Shown here: in pieces, positions 41,490 to 53,424 of the stretch
Position numbering within the stretch: position 1 is the stretch's first letter
Layout: every line of letters starts with the position of its first letter
Assembly: GCF_002197665.1 (NCBI RefSeq)
Contig: NZ_NBBJ01000002.1
Coordinates: 62,001 to 126,000 of the forward strand
Reading direction: 5' to 3'
From: Sphingomonas mucosissima
GTDB lineage: Bacteria > Pseudomonadota > Alphaproteobacteria > Sphingomonadales > Sphingomonadaceae
DNA: 64,000 nt
Position numbers and translations under genes: made by a program
Notes under the pieces: generated by a model
What the model saw: only the letters and a program-made list of their open reading frames with translations
What the model was told of the DNA's origin: nothing
Databases searched by the model: none

Positions 41490-42878
41490 ATGATCAGGGT
41501 TTTCAAACATTACGTGCCGAATGCGGTCGTCCTCCTGGGGGTGATTGACTTCGCCATCCTGCTGGTGGCCGCGGAATGTGGCTGGCTGGTCCGGGCCGCG
41601 CAGCTGGACATGATCCCGAAGTCGATCGCCACGCGGCTGCCGCAGCTCGCCGCCTTTGCTCTCCCGCTGTCGGTCGCCATGGTCGCCGTTGGCGCGTATC
41701 AGGCGGACGTCCTGGTTTCCGTCCGCCAAGCGGTGATGCGCCTGATGGTCGCCGTTTCCCTCGGCGTGATCTTCCTCAGCCTGCTCTACTTCTTCATGCC
41801 CACGGTCACCTTGTGGCGGTCGAGCCTGTTCTACGCGATGCTGTTCGCGATGGGCGGGCTGGTGACGGCACGTTTGCTGTTCGGGAAGATGCTCGGGGGC
41901 GAGCGCTTTCGGCGCCGCGTCGTTGTCTTGGGCGCGGGTTCGCGCGCGGCGCGGCTCGGCGCGTTGGAACAGGCGAATGGCGCCAGCTTCGTGGTGGCTG
42001 GCTATGTGGCGATGGGCGAACCGGCCGTGATGGTGCCGGCGGCGGTGCCGCGCGCTGACATTCCGAACCTTGCCGCTTTTGTGGTGGAGCTAGGCGCTAC
42101 CGAAGTGGTGCTGGCGATTGAGGAACGTCGCAATGCCCTGCCGCTGAAGGATCTCCTGCGCGTCAAAACGACGGGCGTTCACGTCAACGAATTCTCGACA
42201 TTCCTGGAGCGCGAAACGGGGCGCATCGATCTGGCGAGCGTCAATCCGTCCTGGCTGATCTTCTCGGATGGGTTTGCGTCGGGGCGAATGTTGTCGGGCA
42301 TGGTGAAGCGCGCCTTTGACATCGCCGCCAGCGGCCTGCTTCTGGCGCTTGTCCTGCCGGTGATCATGCTCACCGCCATGGCCATTAAGCTGGAAAGCCG
42401 TGGTCCGGCCTTTTACCGTCAGCGCCGCGTCGGGCTTTACAATGAGCCGTTCGACATCCTGAAGTTGCGCTCAATGCGCCAGGATGCGGAGGTCGGCGGT
42501 GAAGCGGTCTGGGCGCAGGAGCGCGATCCGCGCATTACCCGCATCGGCCGCTTCATCCGCAAGGTCCGGATCGACGAACTGCCGCAATGCTGGAGCGTGC
42601 TGAAGGGGGAGATGAGCTTCGTCGGCCCACGGCCCGAGCGGCCGCAATTCGTCGAGGAGTTGGAACAGCAGCTGCCGTATTACGCCGAACGGCACATGGT
42701 GAAGCCGGGCATCACCGGCTGGGCGCAGATCAACTATCCGTATGGCGCGTCGATCGAAGACGCGCGGCACAAGCTTGAATATGATCTTTATTACACGAAG
42801 AATTATTCGCCCTTCCTCGATCTGCTGATCCTGCTGCAGACGCTGCGCGTCGTGCTCTGGCCCTCGGGCGCGCGGTGA
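41490..42878 (+). CDS. epsB: Polyprenyl-phosphate sugar-phosphotransferase of the PEP-CTERM/EpsB type
   Basis: Starts exopolysaccharide repeat-unit assembly by moving a sugar-phosphate to undecaprenyl phosphate at the inner membrane. It has 462 residues. The N-terminal half has four membrane segments and a CoA-binding-like Rossmann part (RRRVVVLGAGSRAARLGAL). Another membrane hairpin near residue 275-295 precedes the catalytic bacterial sugar transferase domain (YRQRRVGLYNEPFDILKLRSMR, DELPQCWSVLKGEMSFVGPRPE, PGITGWAQINYPYGAS). The overall form is that of the TIGR03013 family found with PEP-CTERM/exosortase loci. The stop overlaps the prsK start (GTGA). Confidence 0.9.
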   Translation: MIRVFKHYVPNAVVLLGVIDFAILLVAAECGWLVRAAQLDMIPKSIATRLPQLAAFALPLSVAMVAVGAYQADVLVSVRQAVMRLMVAVSLGVIFLSLLYFFMPTVTLWRSSLFYAMLFAMGGLVTARLLFGKMLGGERFRRRVVVLGAGSRAARLGALEQANGASFVVAGYVAMGEPAVMVPAAVPRADIPNLAAFVVELGATEVVLAIEERRNALPLKDLLRVKTTGVHVNEFSTFLERETGRIDLASVNPSWLIFSDGFASGRMLSGMVKRAFDIAASGLLLALVLPVIMLTAMAIKLESRGPAFYRQRRVGLYNEPFDILKLRSMRQDAEVGGEAVWAQERDPRITRIGRFIRKVRIDELPQCWSVLKGEMSFVGPRPERPQFVEELEQQLPYYAERHMVKPGITGWAQINYPYGASIEDARHKLEYDLYYTKNYSPFLDLLILLQTLRVVLWPSGAR

Positions 42879-44953
42879 GCGCGGCAACGATCACCTTGTG
42901 GACTCATGCGCTGGCGGCGTTGCTGTTCGGCACGCTGGCGCTGACCCAGCGTCGCGAGGGCGGCGCGTTACCGCGTACGCCGTTCCTGGCCGGGTTGTTC
43001 GCGACGGCGCTCTGGGCCTTGGCCGTGGCAGGGCTCGACGCGGGCGATGTCGCAACGCGGCTCGCCGAGGGCGTGCGGAATCTGGCTTGGCTGTGGCTGA
43101 TGTATTCGCTTACGCGCCGCGATTCGCAGGACTCAGCGTGGCAATCGCTGCGCGCGGTTTACGTCGTGGTCGGGCTGGTCATGCTGGCCTGCGGCGTTCT
43201 GGCAGTGGGCGTGTCGGCGCTGAGCGACCGGCAAGCTGCCGCCACCCTGCTCGGTACGCGCCTGCTGCTTCAGATGCTCGCCGCAACCGGCGCGCTTATC
43301 CTGGTCAATCGGTTGCGGCAGGGCAGCTTCTGGCGGCAGCCGGGCGGCGCGCGCCTCGCGATTGTCGCGCTGGGGGTGATGTGGGCCGTCGATCTCCTGG
43401 TCTTTGGCAGCGCTTGGTTCACGGGCGATTGGCCAGTGGGCCTCATTGATCTGCGCGGCGGCGTAATGGTGGCGCTGACGCCGCTGTTCAGCCTTGCTGC
43501 GCAGCGCGGCGAGGAGCGCACCATGCAGGCCTCGCGCACGCTGGCGCTGCTCTCGCTCGCGATGGTCGCGGTGGCGCTGTATATCGCAGTCACGGCGCTC
43601 GCGACCGCGATCGTCGGCTCCGTCGGCGGCAGCTACGCGCGGCTGGTCCAGACGGCGCTCATCTTCGGCACCACGGCCGCGTTGCTGACGCTGGTGTCGA
43701 CACCCTGGGTACGGGCCTGGGCGCGGGTGCTGGTCTCCAAGCATCTGTTCAGCCACCGCTATGATTATCGCACCGAATGGCTGCGCTTCACCGAAACGCT
43801 GGGCGCGCCCGGTGCGGAGGCGGCGCCGCTCGACGTGCGCGTGGTCAAGGCAGTGGCCGATCTGGCCGATGCGCCGGGCGGGTTGCTGCTGCTGCCCGAG
43901 GGCGCAGGGCTCGGCATCGGCGCGGCGTGGAACTGGCCGGACGCACCCGCCGCTGATCGGCCGGACGAGCGGCTCTTTGCTCATCTTGCTGCTACGGCAC
44001 GGATCATTGAGCTAGACGCCGTTCGCGCCGGCACCGCCGATCCGGGGGACCAGCGCGGCGTTTCGGCATGGCTGCGCGATGATGATCATGCCTGGGTCGT
44101 CGTTCCGCTGCTCCATCTGGGCCAGCTTGCCGGCGCGATCGTCCTTGCCCGGCCGATCATGAACCGTGCGCTCGATTGGGAGGATTTCGACCTGTTCGGC
44201 GTGGCTGGCCGCCAGGCTGCGAGCTATCTCGCCGAGGCACGCGCGCATGCCGCGCTCGCCGATGTGCAGCGCTTCGACGAGTTCAACCGCCGCTTCGCTT
44301 TCATCATGCACGATCTGAAGAACCTGGTCAGCCAGTTGACGCTGGTCGCCCGCAATGCCGAGCGCCACGCTGACAACCCCGCCTTCCGCGCTGACATGGT
44401 GGCGACCCTGGCCGATTCGTCGAACCGGATGAATGCCCTGCTCGCGCGGCTGTCGCAGCATCACGCCAGCCGCGCGGAAAAGGCCCGCCCCGTGCCGCTG
44501 CTCGCACTGGCCGAGCGGATCGCCGCCGGGCGCCGCGCGCAGCATCCGGTCAGTGCGTCGGGCGATCCGGCGGCGATCGCGCTCGCCGATCCGGTAGCCC
44601 TGGAGACGCTGCTCTCGCATCTCGTCCAGAACGCGGTCGAGGCCAGCGCGCCCGGGGCCGAGGTGCAACTGACCGTGGCGGCGGCTGATGGCGAGGCGAG
44701 CATCACGGTCGTTGATCACGGTTGCGGCATGAGCCCCGCCTTTATCCGCGACCAGCTGTTCCGCCCATTCGTGTCGGGAAAGCCAGGCGGCTTCGGCCTT
44801 GGCGCCTTCGAGGCGCGTCAGCTTGCCGAGGAGATGTGCGGCGCGATCGGCGTATCGAGCCGAGAAGGCGTGGGGACCAGCTTTCGCGTGGCGCTGCCCG
44901 CGGCGCCTGCCGTCGCGCCGGCTGCTTCGGGGAGAACGGAATTGGCGGCATGA
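42875..44953 (+). CDS. prsK: PEP-CTERM/XrtA-system sensor histidine kinase PrsK
   Basis: A 692-residue inner-membrane kinase. About seven membrane segments fill residues 1-280, followed by a GAF-like region (about 300-460). The kinase core has phospho-acceptor His in FIMHDLKNLVSQLTLVARNAE, N-box HLVQNAVEASAPG, and G-boxes DHGCGMSP and GKPGGFGLGAFEARQL. HDLKN instead of HDLR/HELR is typical of PrsK. GTG start overlaps the epsB stop and its stop overlaps prsR. Signal unknown; PrsR is the cognate regulator. Confidence 0.93.
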   Translation: MSAATITLWTHALAALLFGTLALTQRREGGALPRTPFLAGLFATALWALAVAGLDAGDVATRLAEGVRNLAWLWLMYSLTRRDSQDSAWQSLRAVYVVVGLVMLACGVLAVGVSALSDRQAAATLLGTRLLLQMLAATGALILVNRLRQGSFWRQPGGARLAIVALGVMWAVDLLVFGSAWFTGDWPVGLIDLRGGVMVALTPLFSLAAQRGEERTMQASRTLALLSLAMVAVALYIAVTALATAIVGSVGGSYARLVQTALIFGTTAALLTLVSTPWVRAWARVLVSKHLFSHRYDYRTEWLRFTETLGAPGAEAAPLDVRVVKAVADLADAPGGLLLLPEGAGLGIGAAWNWPDAPAADRPDERLFAHLAATARIIELDAVRAGTADPGDQRGVSAWLRDDDHAWVVVPLLHLGQLAGAIVLARPIMNRALDWEDFDLFGVAGRQAASYLAEARAHAALADVQRFDEFNRRFAFIMHDLKNLVSQLTLVARNAERHADNPAFRADMVATLADSSNRMNALLARLSQHHASRAEKARPVPLLALAERIAAGRRAQHPVSASGDPAAIALADPVALETLLSHLVQNAVEASAPGAEVQLTVAAADGEASITVVDHGCGMSPAFIRDQLFRPFVSGKPGGFGLGAFEARQLAEEMCGAIGVSSREGVGTSFRVALPAAPAVAPAASGRTELAA

Positions 44954-46296
44954 CGGGCACGCGCAAGCTGCTGATCGTCGAGGACGATCTGGGGCTCCAG
45001 CGGCAGTTGCGCTGGGCGTATGATGGGTATGAAGTGCTGGTCGCCGCCGATCGGGCGGGGGCGATCGACGTGATCCGTGCGGAGGAGCCGGCCGTGGTCA
45101 CGCTGGATCTTGGCCTACCCCCTGATCCCGACGGCACCACCGAGGGCTTTGCCGCGCTTGCCGACATCCTCTCGCTGAAGCCCGAAACCAAGGTAATCGT
45201 CGCATCCGGCCATGGTGCACGCGAAAGCGCGCTGCAGGCGATCGCGGACGGCGCCTGGGATTTCTATCAGAAGCCGATCGACATCGACGCGCTCGGCCAT
45301 ATCGTCGCGCGCGCCTTTCACGTCCACGATCTCGAGACGGAAAATCGTCGCCTTGCGGCGCGCGGCGGCGGGCCGGCGCTTGGTGGGTTGATCACCGGCG
45401 CGCCCGAGATGATCAAGGTCATGCGCACGGTCGAGCGGGTGGCGCCGGCCGATGTTTCGGTGATGCTGCTGGGCGCGAGCGGCACGGGCAAGGAGCTGCT
45501 GGCGCGCGGGCTGCACGAGGCGTCGCGCCGCGCGAAAGGCGCCTTCGTCGCCATCAACTGCGCGGCGATCCCCGAGACGTTGCTCGAAAGCGAGCTGTTC
45601 GGGCATGAAAAGGGCGCCTTCACCGGCGCGGTGAAGACCACCGAGGGCAAGATCGAACAGGCTGCCGGCGGCACGCTGTTCCTGGACGAGATCGGCGACG
45701 TGCCGCTTCCCCTGCAGGTGAAGCTGCTCCGCTTCCTTCAGGAGCGGGTGATCGAGCGGATCGGCGGCCGGCGACCGATCCCGGTCGACACGCGCATCGT
45801 CTGCGCCACCCACCGCGATATCGATGCGATGGTCGCCGATGGCTCATTCCGTGAGGATCTCTACTATCGTCTCGCCGAAATCGTCGTGCGCATCCCGTCG
45901 CTGGCCGAGCGGCCGGGCGATGCGGCGCTGCTGGCGAAGCATTTCGTCACGCGATACGCTGCAACGATGAACCCGGCGGTTTCCGGCCTGTCCTCCGACG
46001 CGCGCGCTGCGATCGATGCGCATGACTGGCCCGGCAACGTGCGCGAGCTGGAAAACCGCGTAAAGCGCGCCGTCATCATGGCCGATGGCAAATCGGTGAC
46101 GGCAGCGGATCTCGATCTCGCCGCCCTGCAGGACAGCGCCGTCAACCTGCGCGCTGCCCGCGAAGCGGCCGATCGGCGAGCGATCCGCCAGGCGCTCGCC
46201 CGCGCGGATGGCAATATTTCGCAAACCGCGCGGCTGCTCGGCGTTAGCCGTCCCACGTTGTACGATCTGCTGAAAAGCTACGAACTGCATGATTGA
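44950..46296 (+). CDS. prsR: PEP-CTERM-box sigma-54 response regulator PrsR
   Basis: NtrC-type activator of 448 residues. The receiver domain has acidic Glu11-Asp12 and phospho-acceptor Asp53 in TLDLGLPPDPDG. The AAA+ domain has Walker A GASGTGKELLARG, the sigma-54 contact loop GAFTGA (HEKGAFTGAVK), and GTLFLDEIGD. A Fis-type helix-turn-helix sits at the C-terminus (GNISQTARLLGVSRPTLYDLL). The start at 44950 overlaps prsK by four bases and the stop overlaps prsT by eight. It should drive sigma-54 promoters; the only clear one in this window is at 37394. Confidence 0.95.
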   Translation: MTGTRKLLIVEDDLGLQRQLRWAYDGYEVLVAADRAGAIDVIRAEEPAVVTLDLGLPPDPDGTTEGFAALADILSLKPETKVIVASGHGARESALQAIADGAWDFYQKPIDIDALGHIVARAFHVHDLETENRRLAARGGGPALGGLITGAPEMIKVMRTVERVAPADVSVMLLGASGTGKELLARGLHEASRRAKGAFVAINCAAIPETLLESELFGHEKGAFTGAVKTTEGKIEQAAGGTLFLDEIGDVPLPLQVKLLRFLQERVIERIGGRRPIPVDTRIVCATHRDIDAMVADGSFREDLYYRLAEIVVRIPSLAERPGDAALLAKHFVTRYAATMNPAVSGLSSDARAAIDAHDWPGNVRELENRVKRAVIMADGKSVTAADLDLAALQDSAVNLRAAREAADRRAIRQALARADGNISQTARLLGVSRPTLYDLLKSYELHD

Positions 46297-48415
46297 CGAG
46301 GGCAGGCGATATCCGCTGCTGCGCGGACGGCGGCGGGGGGCGCGCAGGCGACGCATGAACACCGGGGCGGGAAAGCGATCGTGGCGCATGGCGCGCGTCA
46401 TCGCGATGCTGGTGCTGACCGCCACGGTGCTGGCGGGGATCGCGCTGGTCGCACGCCGCGCCGCTCGGCCTAGTCCCCGGGAGGAGCTGGTCGCCAGCCT
46501 CGCCGCCATGAAGCGCGGCAATTACAGCGCCGCCCGCAACCATGCCATTGCCGCGAGCGAGGGGCCGGATCCGGCACCCGCCAACGCGGTGCTTGGCCGC
46601 ACTTATCTGCTAATCGGCGATGGCGCTGCCGCCGAAGGGGCGCTGAACCGTGCGGTAGCCGCCGGAATGCCCCGCGTGCGCCTTCATCAGCTGTTCGCAG
46701 ACGCCTATCTCGCACAGGGCGACCCGGAGCGCGCGCTGGCGGAAGCCGCCCGCGCTGCCCCGCGCTACGGCGTTTATGCCGCCCGGGTTCGTGCCCGCGC
46801 CCTCGCGGCTAGGGGCGAGGTTCCCTCCGCCACGGCCTTGCTCGAGGAGGTGCTCGCGCGTCAGCCGAACGATGCCGCCGCTTTTGGCGCTCTTGGCCGC
46901 ATCCGCATGGCGGCGGGGGACGTGCTGGGGGCCGATCTCGCGTCCCGCCGTGCCATGGCGCTTGACCCGGCGAACCTCGACGCCATCGTGCTGGCGGGGG
47001 AGGTGGTGCGCAGCCGCTACGGTCTGGTCGCCGCCCTGCCTTGGTTCGAGCGAGCGCTGTCACAGGACGCGTATTACCTTCCCGCCCTGATCCAATATGC
47101 CGCGACGGCGGGGGAGGCCGGCCGCTATACCGCGATGCTAAGTGCGACGCGCCGGGCGCTGGCGGCACGGCCGAGCAGCCCACAGGCGCTGTATCTCCAC
47201 GCGGTTATGGCCGCGCGCGCGGGCAATCGCGATCTTGCCCGTACGTTGCTCGGCCGTACGGGTGACGCCGGGCTCACCATGCCGGGCGTCGTCATGCTCG
47301 CCGGCATGCTCGCTTATGCTGACGGCGGCTATGAGCAGGCGGTGGTCAGCTTCCGGGAGGTGGTCGGGCGTCAGCCGATGAACCTGGTGGCGCGGCGGCT
47401 GCTCGGCGCCTCGCTCCTCCGCTCCGGCGACGCGCGCGGGGCGCTCGAAATACTTCGGCCGATTGCCGTCCGCCCCGATGCGGACAGCTATACGTTGGCG
47501 CTGGCCGGCCGCGCCTTTGAAGCGACGGGTGAGCGCGATTGGGCCGCCCGCTTCCTTGATCGCGCCGCCCGGCCGGCACTTGCGGATCCTCAGCCATTCG
47601 CCGGAGACGGCAGCCCCGGTGCGCTCGCCGCGGCGGTCGCCGGTGCCCCCGGCGATCCGGCGCTTGCGGTCGCTTATGCGCGCAGCCTTGTTGATGGCGG
47701 TCGGATCGACTTGGCGGAACAGCGCGCGGAGGCGATCGCCACCGCATCACCGGGCGCGCCCGAGGCGCAATTGCTCGCCGGCGACGTTCTGGCGACGCAG
47801 CGCCGCTTCGGCGCAGCGCTGGCGCGCTATCGCCAGGCCGCGAACCTGCGCTTCGATGCGCCAGTCATGCTGCGGCTTGCCGAAGCGGCGAACCGCACGG
47901 GCGCCACGCGAGAAGCGACGGCAGCCCTGTCGCTGTATCTTTCCCAGAACCCGCAAAGCCTCGTCGCCCATCGCGTGCTTGCCAACCTTCAGCTCGGCGC
48001 GCGCGATTGGCCCGCCGCGGTCGATACGCTGGAGCGCCTGCACGAGGGTACTGGCAACCGCGACGCCCTGATCCAGGCACAGCTCGCTTATGCATATACT
48101 GCCGCCGGCGATGCCGAGACGGGCCTCGGCTACGGCCGGGCCGCGTATCAACTCGCGCCGATGAACCCGGCCGCCTGCGATGCTTATGGCTGGGCGCTAT
48201 ACGAGCAGGGGAAGACGGACGCGGCGCTACAGCTGTTGGAAAAGGCGGCGAAGCTCGCCCCCGATCACGCCGGCATCCGCTGGCATTTGGGGCAGGCGCT
48301 CGCCGACGCCGGCCGCACGGCTGAGGCACGGCGGGAGATCGCACAGGCGCTGCGCTACCCGGCCTTCCCCGATCGTGCGCCGGCCACCGCATTGCTGAAG
48401 CTCATCGGCGCCTGA
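46289..48415 (+). CDS. prsT: PEP-CTERM/XrtA-system TPR-repeat protein PrsT
   Basis: A 708-residue protein with a basic N-terminus, one membrane segment near residues 35-55 (MARVIAMLVLTATVLAGIAL) and then TPR-like helix pairs to the end, very rich in Ala and Arg. An ATG at 46355 would give a shorter cytoplasmic tail. PrsT-type proteins accompany PrsK/PrsR and are thought to work in polysaccharide secretion or lipoprotein-like scaffolding in the periplasm. Its overlap with prsR makes it the fourth gene of the operon. Confidence 0.88.
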   Translation: MIDEGRRYPLLRGRRRGARRRRMNTGAGKRSWRMARVIAMLVLTATVLAGIALVARRAARPSPREELVASLAAMKRGNYSAARNHAIAASEGPDPAPANAVLGRTYLLIGDGAAAEGALNRAVAAGMPRVRLHQLFADAYLAQGDPERALAEAARAAPRYGVYAARVRARALAARGEVPSATALLEEVLARQPNDAAAFGALGRIRMAAGDVLGADLASRRAMALDPANLDAIVLAGEVVRSRYGLVAALPWFERALSQDAYYLPALIQYAATAGEAGRYTAMLSATRRALAARPSSPQALYLHAVMAARAGNRDLARTLLGRTGDAGLTMPGVVMLAGMLAYADGGYEQAVVSFREVVGRQPMNLVARRLLGASLLRSGDARGALEILRPIAVRPDADSYTLALAGRAFEATGERDWAARFLDRAARPALADPQPFAGDGSPGALAAAVAGAPGDPALAVAYARSLVDGGRIDLAEQRAEAIATASPGAPEAQLLAGDVLATQRRFGAALARYRQAANLRFDAPVMLRLAEAANRTGATREATAALSLYLSQNPQSLVAHRVLANLQLGARDWPAAVDTLERLHEGTGNRDALIQAQLAYAYTAAGDAETGLGYGRAAYQLAPMNPAACDAYGWALYEQGKTDAALQLLEKAAKLAPDHAGIRWHLGQALADAGRTAEARREIAQALRYPAFPDRAPATALLKLIGA

Positions 48416-48499
48416 CCGGCCCGTTGGGGCGACACGTGCACCGCTCGGACCGGCACCCGGTCGGTTGCAGCGTCGTCGCGACGATCCTAGCAGCAGCCC

Positions 48500-49306
48500 A
48501 TGGACGATCTCGCCCGCATCGCCGCCGCGCTTGAGCGCTTGGCCCCGCCACCGCCGCCATCGGCCGATGCGATGGCGCATCCCGCTTATGTCTGGCGCGA
48601 TGGCGTGCTTGTGGCTGCCCGGGCTTTCACGCCGCTGCCGCTTGACCTGCTGCGCGGTGTGGAGGTGCAGCGGGCGTCGTTGCTGGCCGACCTGGAGCGC
48701 CTGTCGGCGGGCCATGCCGCGCAGGACGTGTTGCTGTGGGGCGCGCGCGGCACGGGCAAGTCGGCGCTCGTCAAATCATGTGTCGGCGCGATCCAGGCGG
48801 CGGGTGGCCGGCTGGCGCTGATCGAGGTCACGGCCGATCGCCTCGACAGCCTCCCCGCGCTGTTCGACACCATCGCCGGCGTGGCGCGATCGTTCGTCCT
48901 GTTCCTTGACGATCTCGGCTTCGACGCTGCGGCGGATGCGCGAACCTTGCGATCGCTGCTGGAAGGCGGTGCGGAGGCGCGGCCCGCCAACGCACGGCTG
49001 GTGGTCACGTCCAACCGCCGCCACCTGATCCCGCGCGATGTCCATGAACAGGAGAATGCGATCAACCCGCGCGATGCCGTCGACGATCACCTAGCGCTCG
49101 CCGATCGCTTCGGCCTCAGTCTCGGCTTCCACGTCGTCGACCAGCCGCTCTATCTCGACATCGTCCGCGGCTACGCCGATCGCTACGGTCTGGCGTTCGA
49201 CCCGTCGGATGCCCTGCTTTGGGCGGCCAAGCGCGGCAGCCGCTCGGGCCGGGTCGCGTGGCAATATGTGGTCGATCTGGCGGGCCGGGGCGGCAAAAGC
49301 TTGTAA
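48500..49306 (+). CDS. DUF815-family AAA+ ATPase
   Basis: A 268-residue cytoplasmic ATPase. A helical N-terminal part contains LLRGVEVQRASLLADLERL, the DUF815 hallmark. Then come Walker A GARGTGKSALV (81-91), Walker B VLFLDDLGFD (about 133-142) and a sensor segment RLVVTSNRRHLIPRD. The role of DUF815 proteins is not established. It lies 84 bases after prsT on the same strand; in other sphingomonads I would expect this neighbour to vary, so linkage to exopolysaccharide is uncertain. Confidence 0.92.
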   Translation: MDDLARIAAALERLAPPPPPSADAMAHPAYVWRDGVLVAARAFTPLPLDLLRGVEVQRASLLADLERLSAGHAAQDVLLWGARGTGKSALVKSCVGAIQAAGGRLALIEVTADRLDSLPALFDTIAGVARSFVLFLDDLGFDAAADARTLRSLLEGGAEARPANARLVVTSNRRHLIPRDVHEQENAINPRDAVDDHLALADRFGLSLGFHVVDQPLYLDIVRGYADRYGLAFDPSDALLWAAKRGSRSGRVAWQYVVDLAGRGGKSL

Positions 49307-49310
49307 GGCG

Positions 49311-49334
49311 GCCGATCTGCGCCGCGCGCAGGCC
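49311..49334. terminator. Hairpin in the gap between convergent DUF815 and ABC-F genes
   Basis: CTGCGC (49317-49322) and GCGCAG (49326-49331) pair around CGC, flanked by GGCC on both sides. Nearly the whole 32-base gap is used, as expected for a shared terminator. No T-run. Confidence 0.45.
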
Positions 49335-49338
49335 GGCT

Positions 49339-51117
<1,779 letters not shown>

Positions 51118-51201
51118 GGAGGCGGCAGATAGGGGCGCGGGGGCGATGCGCCAAGCGCCGTTACTCCGCGCGCGTCAGTTCAGCCGACCTGACGCAGAAA
51201 A

Positions 51202-51228
51202 GGACCGGATGCACGGCGCATCCGGTCC
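51202..51228 (-). terminator. Intrinsic terminator downstream of groEL
   Basis: GGACCGGATGC (51202-51212) and GCATCCGGTCC (51218-51228) pair perfectly around a five-base loop. Read on the minus strand, the stem is followed by TTTT (51201-51198). Confidence 0.7.
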
Positions 51229-51280
51229 CTTCCTGTGAAGCGTAGCGGCAACGCCGCTGCTGGCCGATCCGATTTCGTGT

Positions 51281-51304
51281 CCGGGGCAGCTTTCGCTGCC
51301 CCGG
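51281..51304 (-). terminator. Second hairpin directly after groEL stop
   Basis: CCGGGGCAGC and GCTGCCCCGG pair exactly around TTTC, with an outer TTTCG/CGAAA pair. It begins eight bases past the groEL stop and lacks a T-run, so it may protect the 3' end while the stem at 51202 terminates. Confidence 0.5.
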
Positions 51305-51311
51305 TCCGAAA

Positions 51312-52961
<1,650 letters not shown>

Positions 52962-53007
52962 TCAGATGAACGAATGTTGAGAAAGTTGAGGCGATCGAAC
53001 GACAATC

Positions 53008-53295
53008 TCAGGCGAGAACGCCGAGAATGTCCGATTCCTTCATGATGAGCAGGTCTTCGCCGTTCACCTTGACCTCGGTGCCCGACCACTTGCCGAACAG
53101 GATGCGGTCACCGGCCTTGACGTCGAGCGGCGTGATCTTGCCGTCTTCTGCCTTGGTGCCGGAGCCAGCGGCGACAACCTCGCCCTCCTGCGGCTTTTCC
53201 TTGGCGGTGTCGGGAATGATGATCCCGCCGGCAGTCTTTTCCTCGGCCTCGACGCGGCGCACGAGCACGCGGTCGTGCAGCGGACGGAAGTTCAT
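53008..53295 (-). CDS. groS: 10 kDa co-chaperonin GroES
   Basis: A 95-residue lid of the GroEL chamber. It starts [25 protein letters not shown], with the mobile loop that binds GroEL, and ends with [13 protein letters not shown]. It is first gene of the groESL operon. Promoter and CIRCE lie 35-100 bases upstream of the start. Confidence 0.98.
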   Translation of the reverse strand: MNFRPLHDRVLVRRVEAEEKTAGGIIIPDTAKEKPQEGEVVAAGSGTKAEDGKITPLDVKAGDRILFGKWSGTEVKVNGEDLLIMKESDILGVLA

Positions 53296-53329
53296 GGCTG
53301 TACCCTCTTTTGAGCGGTGTGACTGTTTT

Positions 53330-53356
53330 TTGGCACTCGCGATGATCGAGTGCCAG
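53330..53356 (-). promoter_or_regulatory. CIRCE operator (HrcA site) upstream of groESL
   Basis: TTGGCACTC-N9-GAGTGCCAG, matching the CIRCE consensus TTAGCACTC-N9-GAGTGCTAA at 15 of 18 arm bases with exact spacing. It overlaps the expected transcription start, where HrcA would block transcription. No hrcA gene is in this window. Confidence 0.9.
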
Positions 53357-53363
53357 CCCCGGC

Positions 53364-53392
53364 CATATGTGTCTGCCTGATCACAGCGTCAA
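53364..53392 (-). promoter_or_regulatory. groESL promoter, sigma-70 type
   Basis: On the minus strand TTGACG (53392-53387), 17-base spacer, CATATG (53369-53364), with CIRCE starting eight bases downstream. I see no clear sigma-32 heat-shock promoter. Confidence 0.6.
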
Positions 53393-53424
53393 CGGTGTGA
53401 CGCACAAAAATTTGGAACCGGTCG

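Noticed and set aside
53330..53356. TTGGCAC in the groES upstream region as a sigma-54 -24 element
   Set aside because: There is no GC ten bases after the GG. The sequence is one arm of a CIRCE operator.
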